Positions 50,318 to 59,181 of a DNA stretch of 64,000 nt are shown piece after piece. The translations under genes were made by a program, and so were the position numbers. The notes under the pieces were generated by a model, which saw only the letters and a program-made list of their open reading frames with translations, was not told where the DNA came from and did not search any database. The DNA comes from Jeotgalicoccus marinus DSM 19772 (GTDB lineage: Bacteria; Bacillota; Bacilli; Staphylococcales; Salinicoccaceae), in contig NZ_AUEE01000006.1 of assembly GCF_000425825.1 (NCBI RefSeq), positions 62,001 through 126,000 on the forward strand, written 5' to 3'. The stretch's first letter is position 1. The number at the start of each line of letters is the position of its first letter.

Positions 50318-51323
50318 TGTAACCCACCCTTTCTATGCCGTTCGTCTGGTCAATATGACTTTTCAGTCTATTAATTTCTTCTTCTTTACCAGTCACTTGG
50401 AACATTAAAAAACCAAGTGGTTGATCCTTAATGTATTCAATACGTCCATTTAAGATGCTTATGTTTAAATCAAAATTACGGTAGAGTTTGTTGAGATAAT
50501 TTTCCTCTGCATTTTCACTGAGAAACTGTATTGTAATCACTTGATTCTCACGCGTTGCCTTAAACTGATTAGGGACTTCAAAATTATAAATTTCTTGAAC
50601 AAAGTCTTTAGTAATTTCATGCTTAGGATGACTAAAGACATCGTAAGTATGACCCATTTCTAAAATTTCGCCTTTAGACATTACACCGACCCGGTCTGCA
50701 ATCTCTTTGATGACTTCCATTTCATGAGTAATAACGATAATCGTAATACCTAAATCCTTATTGATTCGATTCAATAATTTAAGAATACTCTTAGTCGTGT
50801 CTGGATCTAAGGCACTTGTTGCTTCATCACAAAGCAAAATGTCAGGATCATTTGCAAGTGCACGAGCAATACCGACTCTTTGCTTTTGCCCTCCACTTAA
50901 ATTTGATGATTTAATTTCAGCCTTGTCTCCAAGACCAACCAGTTCCAATAGTTCTTTGATACGGGCTGTTCTGTTCTTTTTATCAAATTTTGAAGCTTTT
51001 AAGACAAACTCAATATTTTCATAAACGGTCTTAGATTCAATGAGGTTAAACTGCTGAAATATCATGCCAATTTTCTGTCGTTTCTGTCTGAGTTCATGCT
51101 TAGTGAGCTTTGTTAAATCTTCACCAGCAACTGTTACAGAACCCGTTGTTGGTTGTTCTAATAAGTTGATTAGTCTAACAAGAGTAGATTTACCTGCACC
51201 TGAATATCCGATTAAACCAAAAATCTCACCTGATTTAATTTCTAATGATGTTTCTTTTAATGCTTCAACCTTACGACCTTTTAATTGATAGGTTTTTGAA
51301 ACGCTCTCCAATTTTATGCTCAT
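50310..51323 (-). CDS. metN: Methionine ABC transporter ATP-binding protein
   Basis: 337 residues. Walker A GYSGAGKSTLVRL, signature LSGGQKQRVGIARAL, Walker B ILLCDEATSALD and the H-loop ITHEM form the ATPase. The C-terminal 90 residues are the NIL domain that senses intracellular methionine (transinhibition in E. coli MetN). It is the first gene after the SAM riboswitch, with AGGAGG before the ATG. Confidence 0.96.
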   Translation of the reverse strand: MSIKLESVSKTYQLKGRKVEALKETSLEIKSGEIFGLIGYSGAGKSTLVRLINLLEQPTTGSVTVAGEDLTKLTKHELRQKRQKIGMIFQQFNLIESKTVYENIEFVLKASKFDKKNRTARIKELLELVGLGDKAEIKSSNLSGGQKQRVGIARALANDPDILLCDEATSALDPDTTKSILKLLNRINKDLGITIIVITHEMEVIKEIADRVGVMSKGEILEMGHTYDVFSHPKHEITKDFVQEIYNFEVPNQFKATRENQVITIQFLSENAEENYLNKLYRNFDLNISILNGRIEYIKDQPLGFLMFQVTGKEEEINRLKSHIDQTNGIERVGYIG

Positions 51324-51337
51324 GATCTACCTCCTCT

Positions 51338-51496
51338 TTAAAATAAAAAAACCATTCATCATGTAGACAAATGGCGATGTTTGATTATCTTCCAAGCCGA
51401 TGCCTGCAGGATTTAGCACAGTACTTAAATAAGCCCGCTGCTGAGACTTCATAGGGCCCGACCCTCCATCTCTCTTGATAATTTCATATTCAATTT
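51338..51496 (-). promoter_or_regulatory. SAM-I riboswitch (S-box) of the methionine transporter operon
   Basis: The minus strand from about 51484 reads ATCAAGAGAGATGGAGGG, then CGGGCCCTATGAAG and further S-box blocks GCAGCGGGCTTA, TAAGTACTGTGCTAAATCC. It ends in a terminator hairpin (stem ACCATT/AATGGT around 51351-51373 with a T run). SAM binding should end transcription of metNPQ and the aminotransferase. Confidence 0.9.
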
Positions 51497-51502
51497 AGAG
51501 TA

Positions 51503-51531
51503 ATACTATATGATTTAATTCTAAAAGTCAA
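51503..51531 (-). promoter_or_regulatory. Promoter of the metNPQ operon
   Basis: TTGACT (51531-51526), 17-base spacer, TAGTAT (51508-51503). The -35 box lies at the 3' end of sprT. Confidence 0.75.
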
Positions 51532-52021
51532 TATAAGGCGACTCATTACTTTGACCGAGATAAGCAAATCTCGAATGACAACCTGCACAGACATACCGCT
51601 TCTCATAGCCCTTCATACGTTTAGTAAATTTATAATTACAGTGCATACATTGATAATGATGTAAAATGCCTTTGTATCTATAGGTTCTTGTTAATGAAAT
51701 GTTGAGCTTCTTGAGTGTATTCTTAAAATAATCATCTTGATCTCGGTAAGGTTTGTTTAGTCGATATAGACAAAAATGCACACATTCATGGTGTAGGACA
51801 TCAAGAATTACGTGCCTCGGATTATTGTCAATAAAGGTTTTCGACATGACAATCTCTTCGTTAATAACCCTGTTGTGTCTCGTCTTAATTACAAAAGCGC
51901 CAAGCTTTGCAGTCATTCTATTTGAGATTCTTAGTGAAATATTAAAATCCACATTAAAATGCTTCTTAGAGAATGCTACTGCATATTCTAATAATTCTTT
52001 TTCGTCCACCTTACTCACCAC
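51521..52021 (-). CDS. sprT: SprT family zinc metalloprotein
   Basis: 166 residues. The HExxH motif is present as LHHECVHFCL, and a zinc ribbon is formed by two CxxC pairs (CMHCN and CAGCH) near the C-terminus. SprT-like proteins resemble DNA-protein crosslink proteases of the Spartan type; activity of the short bacterial form is unproven. The exact start is uncertain among three GTG codons (52021, 52018, 52009). It is downstream of a small RNA candidate and its terminator. Confidence 0.9.
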   Translation of the reverse strand: MVSKVDEKELLEYAVAFSKKHFNVDFNISLRISNRMTAKLGAFVIKTRHNRVINEEIVMSKTFIDNNPRHVILDVLHHECVHFCLYRLNKPYRDQDDYFKNTLKKLNISLTRTYRYKGILHHYQCMHCNYKFTKRMKGYEKRYVCAGCHSRFAYLGQSNESPYIDF

Positions 52022-52038
52022 TACTTATAAATAGTCAT

Positions 52039-52184
52039 AAAAAAAGAGAGACTCGAAGTCTCCCTAACAGATAAATAATATAATATGATATCTAGGCCAA
52101 AGGCACTATCAAAGAACGATTGAGCTAATAATATGAAGTATAGCTATAAATTAATAGGTCGTTCTGTTATGTATTTCTTAATAT
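52039..52184 (-). ncRNA. Candidate small RNA gene of about 146 nt
   Basis: The stretch 52022-52337 has no gene on either strand. A consensus promoter on the minus strand (52219-52191) points to a start near 52184, and a strong terminator (GGGAGAC/GTCTCTC stem with TTCG loop, 52046-52064, then seven T residues) ends the unit. Inside, AGAACGA at 52165-52159 and TCGTTCT at 52119-52113 are complementary, so the RNA can fold into a closed domain, with further hairpins such as GCC-TTT-GGC and AGCTA/TAGCT. No start codon with a ribosome site is visible. I do not recognise a known family; a leader of sprT is excluded only if the terminator is efficient. Confidence 0.6.
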
Positions 52185-52190
52185 ATTTTC

Positions 52191-52219
52191 ATTATATTTT
52201 AATCTTTGGGTTATTTCAA
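52191..52219 (-). promoter_or_regulatory. Sigma-A promoter of the candidate small RNA
   Basis: TTGAAA (52219-52214), 17-base spacer, TATAAT (52196-52191) on the minus strand. Confidence 0.75.
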
Positions 52220-52337
52220 GCCTTAATGTGAAATAATTATGTTTGTAATATCTTTGTAATATAAGCTCAAATATTTCAAATAATAGCCCATAAACAGTAT
52301 TATAACGCAGTTTGATAAGATTACAATGACAGTTATT

Positions 52338-53192
52338 TCAATATTTCGCTTGAATAATGTGTAAATCTACAGTAATTATTTTACTGCTTGTTTCAGTAAA
52401 ATCTTTAATCTCTTGCTGACTTACGTGCCAACCGAGCGGGGTCATCTTTATTAAATCTTTTAAAGCGACGCTAGCCAGTTCAACTTCATATGTGATTCTC
52501 TCTTCGGAAATAACATCTACTTTATTTCTCATTAATTCCAAGGTATCCGTATTCTCATATTCTTGACTATCACCAGCTAAAGTTTCTCTAATTTCTTTTA
52601 AGTACTTGCTACCCGGAATAACTTTGATCAGTATGCCGTTCGGCTTTAAAATACGTTGAAATTCTTCATAATTCGCAGGAGATAAGTAGCTTAAGATTAC
52701 ATCTATACTACTCTCTTTAAACGGTGTACGACTTAAATCTCCGACCACCCAGTTTTCATGACTATAGTTTTTACTCGCGAGTAAAACACCATCTTTTGAG
52801 ATATCTAATCCAATACCATGAGTGTTATCTTTATCAACTAGTTTTATAATTGAACGTAAATGTGAACCTTCACCAGAACCTGCATCAAAAATAAGGCGGT
52901 TTTCATTTGGAAGTGCATTAATTATATCAGCAATTTTTTGATGAATTATTTTGTAAAGATTATGAACTGATATAATATTATACCTCGCATCAAATAAGTC
53001 TTGATCATACATCGAAGATACTTGTTTTTGCAGCATATTGACGTAGCCTTGTTTTGCTAAGTCATAACTATGACGTTTTACACACACTAAACGATTTGAA
53101 TCGACGACATTTAAATCAGCACTACAAATCGGACACTGTAGATTCGATTCTAATTTCTGAAAACCAAGCGCTGCAATTTCTCTCTTTTTCAT
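52338..53192 (-). CDS. rlmA: 23S rRNA (guanine-N1)-methyltransferase RlmA family
   Basis: 284 residues. An N-terminal zinc site (LQCPICSADL ... LVCVKRHSYDLAKQGYVN) is diagnostic of the RlmA/TlrB family. The SAM-binding motif is LIFDAGSGEGSHLRSI. Gram-positive members methylate G748 in hairpin 35 of 23S rRNA, near the macrolide exit tunnel; this site is inferred from the Gram-positive members. The stop is about 150 bases upstream of the small RNA promoter. Confidence 0.9.
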   Translation of the reverse strand: MKKREIAALGFQKLESNLQCPICSADLNVVDSNRLVCVKRHSYDLAKQGYVNMLQKQVSSMYDQDLFDARYNIISVHNLYKIIHQKIADIINALPNENRLIFDAGSGEGSHLRSIIKLVDKDNTHGIGLDISKDGVLLASKNYSHENWVVGDLSRTPFKESSIDVILSYLSPANYEEFQRILKPNGILIKVIPGSKYLKEIRETLAGDSQEYENTDTLELMRNKVDVISEERITYEVELASVALKDLIKMTPLGWHVSQQEIKDFTETSSKIITVDLHIIQAKY

Positions 53193-53308
53193 TAATTCAC
53201 CTACTTTATTTCAATTACATTATGAATTGTAAAAGAATATAAATTTCTATAGTACTCAATAACTTTAAATGGTATTCTACACAAAAACAAGTTTTTAAGG
53301 AGGATTAA

Positions 53309-54481
53309 ATGAAGCGATTCATGCTATTACTTGAAATATATTTAGTGTCCACAAGATTAGGCTTAACTTCTTTTGGTGGACCCTCTGCACACCTCGGTTA
53401 CTTTCATACCGAGTATGTCGAGCGTAAAAAGTGGATGGATGAAAAGAGTTATGCTGATCTTGTCGCACTTTCTCAATTTTTACCTGGTCCCGCGTCCAGT
53501 CAGGTAGGTATCGGAGTCGGTGTCATGCGAGGTGGCGTTTTAGGTGGTATCATCTCATTTTTAGGATTCACCTTACCTTCAGTCATTGCACTAATTATTT
53601 TTGCTAGTCTTTTAACAACCTTCAATATTGCTGATGCAGCTTGGATTCAAGGCTTAAAAATTGTTGCAGTAGTCATCGTCTTACATGCAATACTTGGCAT
53701 GGCTAAAAATTTAACGCCTGATTTAAGTCGAAAACTGATTGCGCTCTTAGCCGTTGTTATTATACTTATCTTTCCATCAGTTATTACACAAGTTGGCGTC
53801 ATTCTAATTGCTGCACTGCTTGGATTTTTAATATTTAAGGACCATGAAGCTGATACGAAAAGAACTTTGTTCCCAGTTAACAAAACTTTTTCTATCATCT
53901 GTTTAAGTTTATTTTTTATATTGTTATTCTTACTACCCATGTTAAGAGAATTTACGGGAAATTATTGGGTATCTGTTTTTGACAGCTTTTATCGTGCTGG
54001 CTCCTTGGTTTTTGGAGGTGGTCACGTTGTTTTACCACTTCTAGAGCAAGAACTTGTACCAATGGGCTGGATTTCACAAGAGGCATTTTTAGCAGGCTAT
54101 GCGGCAACTCAAGCAGTTCCAGGACCGCTTTTCACCTTCGCTTCATACCTCGGCACTGTTATGAATGGCTGGCTCGGTGGCTTATTTGCAACATTCGCAA
54201 TATTCCTACCAGCATTTTTACTTATTTTAGGCAGCCTGCCCTTCTGGGATATGATAAGAAATCATGCTAAAACTAAAGGGGCTGTAATGGGGGTTAATGC
54301 AGCAGTGGTTGGTATTTTAATTGCTGCACTTTACACACCAATCTCAACTTCTGCCATTAATCAACCAGCAGATTTCGCCTTAGCTGCAATACTATTTGTC
54401 ATGTTGAATTACTTAAAATCTCCACCTTGGCTCATTGTGGTTAGTGGTGCAATTGGTGGTATATTAATTTCTTTCTTATAA
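53309..54481 (+). CDS. chrA: Chromate transporter ChrA family (two-domain)
   Basis: 390 residues, about 10-12 membrane helices. The CHR motif appears twice: LTSFGGPSAHLGYFHTEYVERKKWMDEKSYADLVALSQFLPGPASSQ and the second half FYRAGSLVFGGGHVVLPLLEQELVPMGWISQEAFLAGYAATQAVPGPLFTFASYLG. The long-chain form exports chromate or related oxyanions by proton exchange; substrate is inferred. A GGAGG site is present. It is divergent from rlmA and followed by a terminator. Confidence 0.93.
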   Translation: MKRFMLLLEIYLVSTRLGLTSFGGPSAHLGYFHTEYVERKKWMDEKSYADLVALSQFLPGPASSQVGIGVGVMRGGVLGGIISFLGFTLPSVIALIIFASLLTTFNIADAAWIQGLKIVAVVIVLHAILGMAKNLTPDLSRKLIALLAVVIILIFPSVITQVGVILIAALLGFLIFKDHEADTKRTLFPVNKTFSIICLSLFFILLFLLPMLREFTGNYWVSVFDSFYRAGSLVFGGGHVVLPLLEQELVPMGWISQEAFLAGYAATQAVPGPLFTFASYLGTVMNGWLGGLFATFAIFLPAFLLILGSLPFWDMIRNHAKTKGAVMGVNAAVVGILIAALYTPISTSAINQPADFALAAILFVMLNYLKSPPWLIVVSGAIGGILISFL

Positions 54482-54487
54482 GGTAAG

Positions 54488-54521
54488 TCCCTGAATACCA
54501 ATATTGGCATTCAGGGATTTT
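54488..54521 (+). terminator. Terminator after chrA
   Basis: Stem TCCCTGAATACCAAT / ATTGGCATTCAGGGA, with the T run TTTTAC on the plus strand. It stands between convergent genes. Confidence 0.85.
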
Positions 54522-54525
54522 ACAT

Positions 54526-55374
54526 TCACTCTGGTGTCTTTGATTTATTCATACCAATCACAATATTGATATCAGTATGATCCACAATTTTATTTTGACT
54601 TCCATCAAAAGCTTCAATGATTCTCATATCAGCACTGTCTAGATTAAAATCGTGGATATCTAGATTTTCAATCATTCTATCTTTATTTACAGACTTAGGA
54701 ATAATAACGATACCATTATCGAGGTGCCATCTAAGGATGACCTGTGCAACGGTTTTTTTATGCTTCTGTGCGATATCTTGTAATTCTTTTTCTTCTAAAA
54801 TACCATGTTTAGCTTCTGCTAAAGGGCCCCATGACTCTACTTGAACGCCATATTCTTTCATCACCTTGATTGCTTCTTTTTGTTGTAAAAATGGATGTAG
54901 TTCTATTTGATTAATCTGAGGTACAATCTCATTATTCATAATCAAATCAACTAATCGTGCGGAATCAAAGTTTGAAACCCCAATCGCTTTAATTTTTCCT
55001 TGCTTATACAATGCTTCCATAGCACGGTATGAACCATAATAATCCCCGAATGGCTGATGAATTAAATATAAATCTAAATAATCGGTCCCTAAACGCTCTA
55101 GGGATTTCTCAAATGCCTTTAAAGTTGATTCATAACCTTGATCTTCCACCCATAATTTACTAGTAATAAATAAATCTTTACGATCAATACCTGATTTTTT
55201 AATTGCAGTACCAACACCACGTTCATTGCCATAGGTGGCTGCTGTATCAATGTGTCTATATCCAACTTCTATTGCATCTAGTACACACTTCTCAGTTTCT
55301 TCCGGTTCAATTTGAAAGACACCAAAACCTTCTATTGGCATCTCAACACCATTATTTAATGTCACGAATTCCAT
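54526..55374 (-). CDS. Aldo/keto reductase
   Basis: 282 residues from ATG at 55374 (GGGAG site). The catalytic set is visible: Asp in YRHIDTAATYGNE, Lys in FITSKLWVED and His in DLYLIHQPFGDYYGS; GVSNFDS and IIPKSVNKDRMIENLDIHDF bind the cofactor. It is related to the AKR5 group (2,5-diketo-D-gluconate reductase-like), probably NADPH-dependent with broad aldehyde substrates. It stands alone. Confidence 0.93.
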   Translation of the reverse strand: MEFVTLNNGVEMPIEGFGVFQIEPEETEKCVLDAIEVGYRHIDTAATYGNERGVGTAIKKSGIDRKDLFITSKLWVEDQGYESTLKAFEKSLERLGTDYLDLYLIHQPFGDYYGSYRAMEALYKQGKIKAIGVSNFDSARLVDLIMNNEIVPQINQIELHPFLQQKEAIKVMKEYGVQVESWGPLAEAKHGILEEKELQDIAQKHKKTVAQVILRWHLDNGIVIIPKSVNKDRMIENLDIHDFNLDSADMRIIEAFDGSQNKIVDHTDINIVIGMNKSKTPE

Positions 55375-55411
55375 ATTTTCTCCCACCTTGCTTATGTTTA
55401 CTATTATTATA

Positions 55412-55453
55412 CAATATTAAAGACCAAGTACTTTAAATTTTAAGAACTTGGTC
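55412..55453 (-). terminator. Terminator after the duplicated acidic protein
   Basis: GACCAAGT / ACTTGGTC stem with an AT-rich loop, followed on the minus strand by TTTAATATT. It lies between the AKR start and the acidic protein stop. Confidence 0.6.
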
Positions 55454-55467
55454 ATAATTATTTCATC

Positions 55468-57249
55468 CTATTCGTATATCTCGTCAGGAACAGTTATACC
55501 ATCATCATCAAATTTTCCATAATCTTTATATATACCAGACATTTCTAAGTGTATTGCACCCTCACCATTCTGAGATGGTGCTGTAGAGATATAGGTTACT
55601 TGACTCAATTCATTTGTTTCCTTATCTAAAACACCAACGATGGCATTCACTTGTTCATCTTCAACACCATTATTGATTTCTGCTCCAAATATCTGACCAA
55701 ATGTATCATGAATTTCCATATCATTTGAGATGTTATAAAGATAATAATAGTCATCATCTACTTTAACATCGAGTAGTTCCTGGTTTTCCATGAAGACATC
55801 ATACATATTACTATATGTGGGATTATAAACGTCTTCTACATTCCCTTCTGTAGACAGATCATTCCATTTACTTCCATCATATTGGAAATAAATTTCTTCA
55901 CTTGCATAAACAGATGGTTCTAAGTCCTCGCCATTATTCGCAACTTCAGAGTAAACTTCTAATTCATCTTCGACTTCATAAATTTCAGCAGTTGCTTTAA
56001 CCGTTTCTTCCCTCTGTTCATCATCAGATTCACCGATTAAGCGTACCATTGCATCAAACTCTGAGTAATAAGAATAAATCTCGCTTTTATCTTTAAAGAT
56101 TTCATCAATTTCAACATCCGTATCTTCAGCTTCTTCAAGTGCTGTTGATAAGCCTTGGTTATTTTCTTGAACAGAATTAATTTCTGCACCATCTTTACCT
56201 GTCAAAGTTTCTCCTTCAACTTTTCCAGTACTCGATGCATCAACACCACTTCGATTTTCGCTACTCTGTTCACCAACTTCAATTTCCTCACCTTCAGTAG
56301 GTTCTGTCACACCATCGTCGTAGTCGCCGTAATTATCAAACTTAGCAGCAACTTCGATTTGTAGTTCTATCCCTTCAGCTAAACCTTTGGCATTACTAAT
56401 GTAGGTGAGGTCACTAACTTCATTTGAGTCTTTATCAACTATTGCAAGTACTGCATTATTTTGTGATTCCTCATCTGCATTTTGGAACTCGACTTCATAA
56501 ATCGAACCAAATGTCTCATGAAGGACTTCTTCTTGACCGACATTAATTAAATAATAATTATCATCATCTTCAAAAATTTCTATGACATCCTCACTTTCCA
56601 TTAATGCATCGTAAACGCTTGAATACGTACCGTAATATATTTCTTCTGCTTCAGCTTCACCTGTTATATCCGTCCATTTATCCTCAGTTATATAAAGTAA
56701 AGTGTCACTATCTGCATATGCATATGGGTAGATGAACTCATCTTCTTGATACCACTGACCTGAGTAAACTTGAAGTTCATCCTCTTCGTTGATTTCTGCA
56801 GTCAAACCAATTAAATCTGTATCAGCTGGCTCATCAGACTCAGCTTCAAATGCGTTAATCAACATGAAAGTTTCAGAATAATAGCTTGTGACTTCATCTT
56901 TCGGTTTTAAGACATCTTCAAGGTCTACATCCGCTTCCTCCGCATCTTCAAATGCCTCAATCGGTTCAGCATTATTTTCAAAAAGTGCTGTAATTTCCTT
57001 ATCATCAGGACCAGTTAAGGTAGTTTCTGTCATTTCACTAGATACTTTTCTTGAACCGACGACTCCAGTTTCTTGGTCGGCTTCATCCTCAGCTTCCTCG
57101 TCTTCTTTAGAAGCTTCTGTTTCCTCACTTTCATCATCTTTGTTGTCTAGCTGTTGCACCAAAATGTTTGAAGTGTTATCACTGTCACCCTCTCCACCGA
57201 AAAACCAGAAACTAGATAGTAATAGAACCAAGTATTTAATGGCAAACAT
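55468..57249 (-). CDS. Large acidic exported protein with an internal duplication
   Basis: 593 residues, extremely rich in Glu and Asp and without cysteine. A short hydrophobic N-terminus (IKYLVLLLSSFWFF) is followed by a low-complexity acidic linker (residues 24-70) and two homologous units (about 75-330 and 347-593), aligned by ETLTG, SYYSE, EDELQVYS/EDELEVYS, HETFG/HDTFG, DKDSNEVSDLTYIS/DKETNELSQVTYIS and the end KF DNYGDYDDGVT/YKDYGKFDDDGIT. The fold may be the LppX/DUF6612-like lipoprotein type, from the ending and repeat layout only. No lipobox cysteine is seen where one is expected, and the ATG abuts its ribosome site. Function unknown. Confidence 0.75.
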   Translation of the reverse strand: MFAIKYLVLLLSSFWFFGGEGDSDNTSNILVQQLDNKDDESEETEASKEDEEAEDEADQETGVVGSRKVSSEMTETTLTGPDDKEITALFENNAEPIEAFEDAEEADVDLEDVLKPKDEVTSYYSETFMLINAFEAESDEPADTDLIGLTAEINEEDELQVYSGQWYQEDEFIYPYAYADSDTLLYITEDKWTDITGEAEAEEIYYGTYSSVYDALMESEDVIEIFEDDDNYYLINVGQEEVLHETFGSIYEVEFQNADEESQNNAVLAIVDKDSNEVSDLTYISNAKGLAEGIELQIEVAAKFDNYGDYDDGVTEPTEGEEIEVGEQSSENRSGVDASSTGKVEGETLTGKDGAEINSVQENNQGLSTALEEAEDTDVEIDEIFKDKSEIYSYYSEFDAMVRLIGESDDEQREETVKATAEIYEVEDELEVYSEVANNGEDLEPSVYASEEIYFQYDGSKWNDLSTEGNVEDVYNPTYSNMYDVFMENQELLDVKVDDDYYYLYNISNDMEIHDTFGQIFGAEINNGVEDEQVNAIVGVLDKETNELSQVTYISTAPSQNGEGAIHLEMSGIYKDYGKFDDDGITVPDEIYE

Positions 57250-57365
57250 CCCCTTTTAATATTTTAAAAATACACTTTTATATTAAATAATCCCCTAAAT
57301 TTCTATCTAACAAACCAGAATTATCACATTTTTGACATATTTCATTCATAATTGATTATATTCAT

Positions 57366-57405
57366 TTAAAAAGACCCGTGTAGATGGTGTTCTACACTGG
57401 TCTTT
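57366..57405 (-). terminator. Terminator after the 120-residue unknown protein
   Basis: Stem AAAGACC(A/C)GTGTAGA / TCTACACGGGTCTTT with one mismatch, followed on the minus strand by TTTTTAAA. Confidence 0.8.
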
Positions 57406-57408
57406 ATC

Positions 57409-57771
57409 CTACCAATTGGATGAATAGTATAATTTATATTTACTGTAGTCTATGAATTTTGCATGATAAAAATCATTAGCTGCTTGGTTTATATAAGAGT
57501 GATATAAACGATCGTAAGTCATTCGTCCAAAAAATGGACCAGCATAGGTGGGTAGAATTAAATTTGCTTTTTCTGGTGCATAACGTATTTCGTTTAACCT
57601 GATATAGACATCATTAATTATATCCATCGTAAGTTCTATGACCCCAGGATTTTCAATATTATAATTTGATTCAAAGTAACCCTGCAGTGCGTTAAATTTC
57701 CTATAATATGCATACTCAATTTGCTCTTTTGTCGTTCGATCTTCTAGTACTAAATACATATCTAATCCCAT
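57409..57771 (-). CDS. Hypothetical protein, 120 residues (MGLDMYL type)
   Basis: I do not assign a family function. The N-terminus MGLDMYLVLEDRTTKEQIEYAYYRKFNALQGYFES is typical of small hypothetical proteins seen in phages and bacteria that start MGLDMYL, and the rest is rich in Tyr and Asn. No signal peptide or membrane helix. A GGAGT site precedes the ATG. It lies 10 bases after radC, so it may be in the same transcript, and has its own terminator. Confidence 0.7.
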   Translation of the reverse strand: MGLDMYLVLEDRTTKEQIEYAYYRKFNALQGYFESNYNIENPGVIELTMDIINDVYIRLNEIRYAPEKANLILPTYAGPFFGRMTYDRLYHSYINQAANDFYHAKFIDYSKYKLYYSSNW

Positions 57772-57781
57772 AGTATACTCC

Positions 57782-58468
57782 TTATATATAAGACATTTCT
57801 TTTAAGGAGATGTATTTACCATCTCCAATTATAATATGATCTAAAAAATCCACACCAATAAGGTCTCCACAATCTTTTAATCTTTTTGTTACTTCAATAT
57901 CTTCCTTTGATGGAGTCGGATCTCCGCTGGGATGATTGTGCACACAAATAAACGCTGCAGCACTTCTTTTCACTGCTTCACGAAAGATTTCTCTTGGATG
58001 TACAATACTTGAATTCAAAGATCCTATAAATAAAGTTTTTTCTTCAATGACCATGTTTTTAGTCGTTAGAAATAGGACGATAAAATGCTCTTGATTATAG
58101 AACCTGACTTTTTCCATCAATATATCTGATACATCTTTAGGTGATCGAATAAATTTTTCTTCCTCTCTAGAATGTGTATGCATACGAATAGCAAGTTCTA
58201 TAAATGAAAGTATTGTAATCGCCTTTACCTTGCCAATTCCTTTAATTGAGGTTAGTTCTTCATAAGTCAGTTCTCTTAATTCTCTAATAGAAGGTAAATC
58301 TTTAAGTATTTTTGCAGCTAAAGATAGACTTGATTCATTTTTATTACCTGTTGCAATGAGTATTGCGAGTAATTCCTGGTTAGTAAGTTTATCCGGACCA
58401 TATAAGAGCAATCGCTCACGAGGTTTATCGGAATCATGCATTTCTCTAATCATTAATTCGCTGGTCAT
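57782..58468 (-). CDS. radC: RadC family protein (JAMM/MPN)
   Basis: 228 residues. An N-terminal helix-hairpin-helix (LTSIKGIGKVKAITIL) precedes the JAMM domain with the metal motif VHNHPSGDPTPSKED and the glutamate in VRFYNQEHFIVLFL. RadC has no proven repair role. It overlaps the stop of the prepilin peptidase, the pairing known from Bacillus comC-radC. Confidence 0.93.
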   Translation of the reverse strand: MTSELMIREMHDSDKPRERLLLYGPDKLTNQELLAILIATGNKNESSLSLAAKILKDLPSIRELRELTYEELTSIKGIGKVKAITILSFIELAIRMHTHSREEEKFIRSPKDVSDILMEKVRFYNQEHFIVLFLTTKNMVIEEKTLFIGSLNSSIVHPREIFREAVKRSAAAFICVHNHPSGDPTPSKEDIEVTKRLKDCGDLIGVDFLDHIIIGDGKYISLKEMSYI

Positions 58469-59181
58469 AGGTGTCCTCCAAAGTAAATATCATTGTAGTC
58501 AATATATAGGAAGAAAGTAATGATAAGGCTCGTCGCAATAAAAGGAACTAAAGGCACTTTTACAAGGCGTTTTTTAGAGATTAAATCTAATACAATAACG
58601 GCAATCCCACCGATAATATAGGTAAACAAAAAGGAAAAGATAAAAAAATCTAGAGGGGTAATTACAGTCAAGACAGAGAACAGCTGTATGTCACCATACC
58701 CAATCTTATCTTTTAAAATGAAATAAAAGATATGGAGTAAGCCAACGATTATCAAGTCAAGGAAAGGATCAAAGTTTATAAAATTCGTGAGGAACAAACC
58801 GGTAACTAACAATATTAAAAGCATGTGCAAGGGAATTAACATCGTTTCATAATCATATATTGAGAGTGGTATTAATATACTGACGAGTAAGTAATATAGA
58901 ACTAAATTATCATAGGCTAATGGCGTAATAGTCGGCAATAAAAACAAACTGATCATTATAAGCTCAACAAAGAAATAGTTGATTGATATTTTTGTATTAC
59001 ATGCTTTACATCTCCCTCTGTTTATTAAAAAGCCGACAACTGGAATAAGATCTATTACGTTTAAAGTTCTGTCACATGAATCACATGAACTCCGTCTAGT
59101 TAAAAAGTTGATATGACTATTTTGAGTTAAAGCATACATAAAAGAAGCTAACACACCACCCATTGTCATGATTAAAAGCAT
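58465..59181 (-). CDS. comC: Prepilin peptidase (ComC-type A24)
   Basis: 238 residues. The N-terminal zinc domain has two CxxC pairs (CDSCD and CKACN). Aspartyl protease motifs are YDYETMLIP and KIGYGDIQLF (GxGD). Seven to eight membrane helices. It cleaves and methylates prepilin-like proteins for competence pili; here it should serve ComG proteins encoded elsewhere. It overlaps radC. Confidence 0.92.
   Translation of the reverse strand: MLLIMTMGGVLASFMYALTQNSHINFLTRRSSCDSCDRTLNVIDLIPVVGFLINRGRCKACNTKISINYFFVELIMISLFLLPTITPLAYDNLVLYYLLVSILIPLSIYDYETMLIPLHMLLILLVTGLFLTNFINFDPFLDLIIVGLLHIFYFILKDKIGYGDIQLFSVLTVITPLDFFIFSFLFTYIIGGIAVIVLDLISKKRLVKVPLVPFIATSLIITFFLYIDYNDIYFGGHL

Noticed and set aside
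56888-57259. 123-residue serine-rich plus-strand frame
   Set aside because: It is the antisense of the Glu/Asp-rich linker (GAA/GAT runs read as TTC/ATC/TCT) and has no ribosome site.
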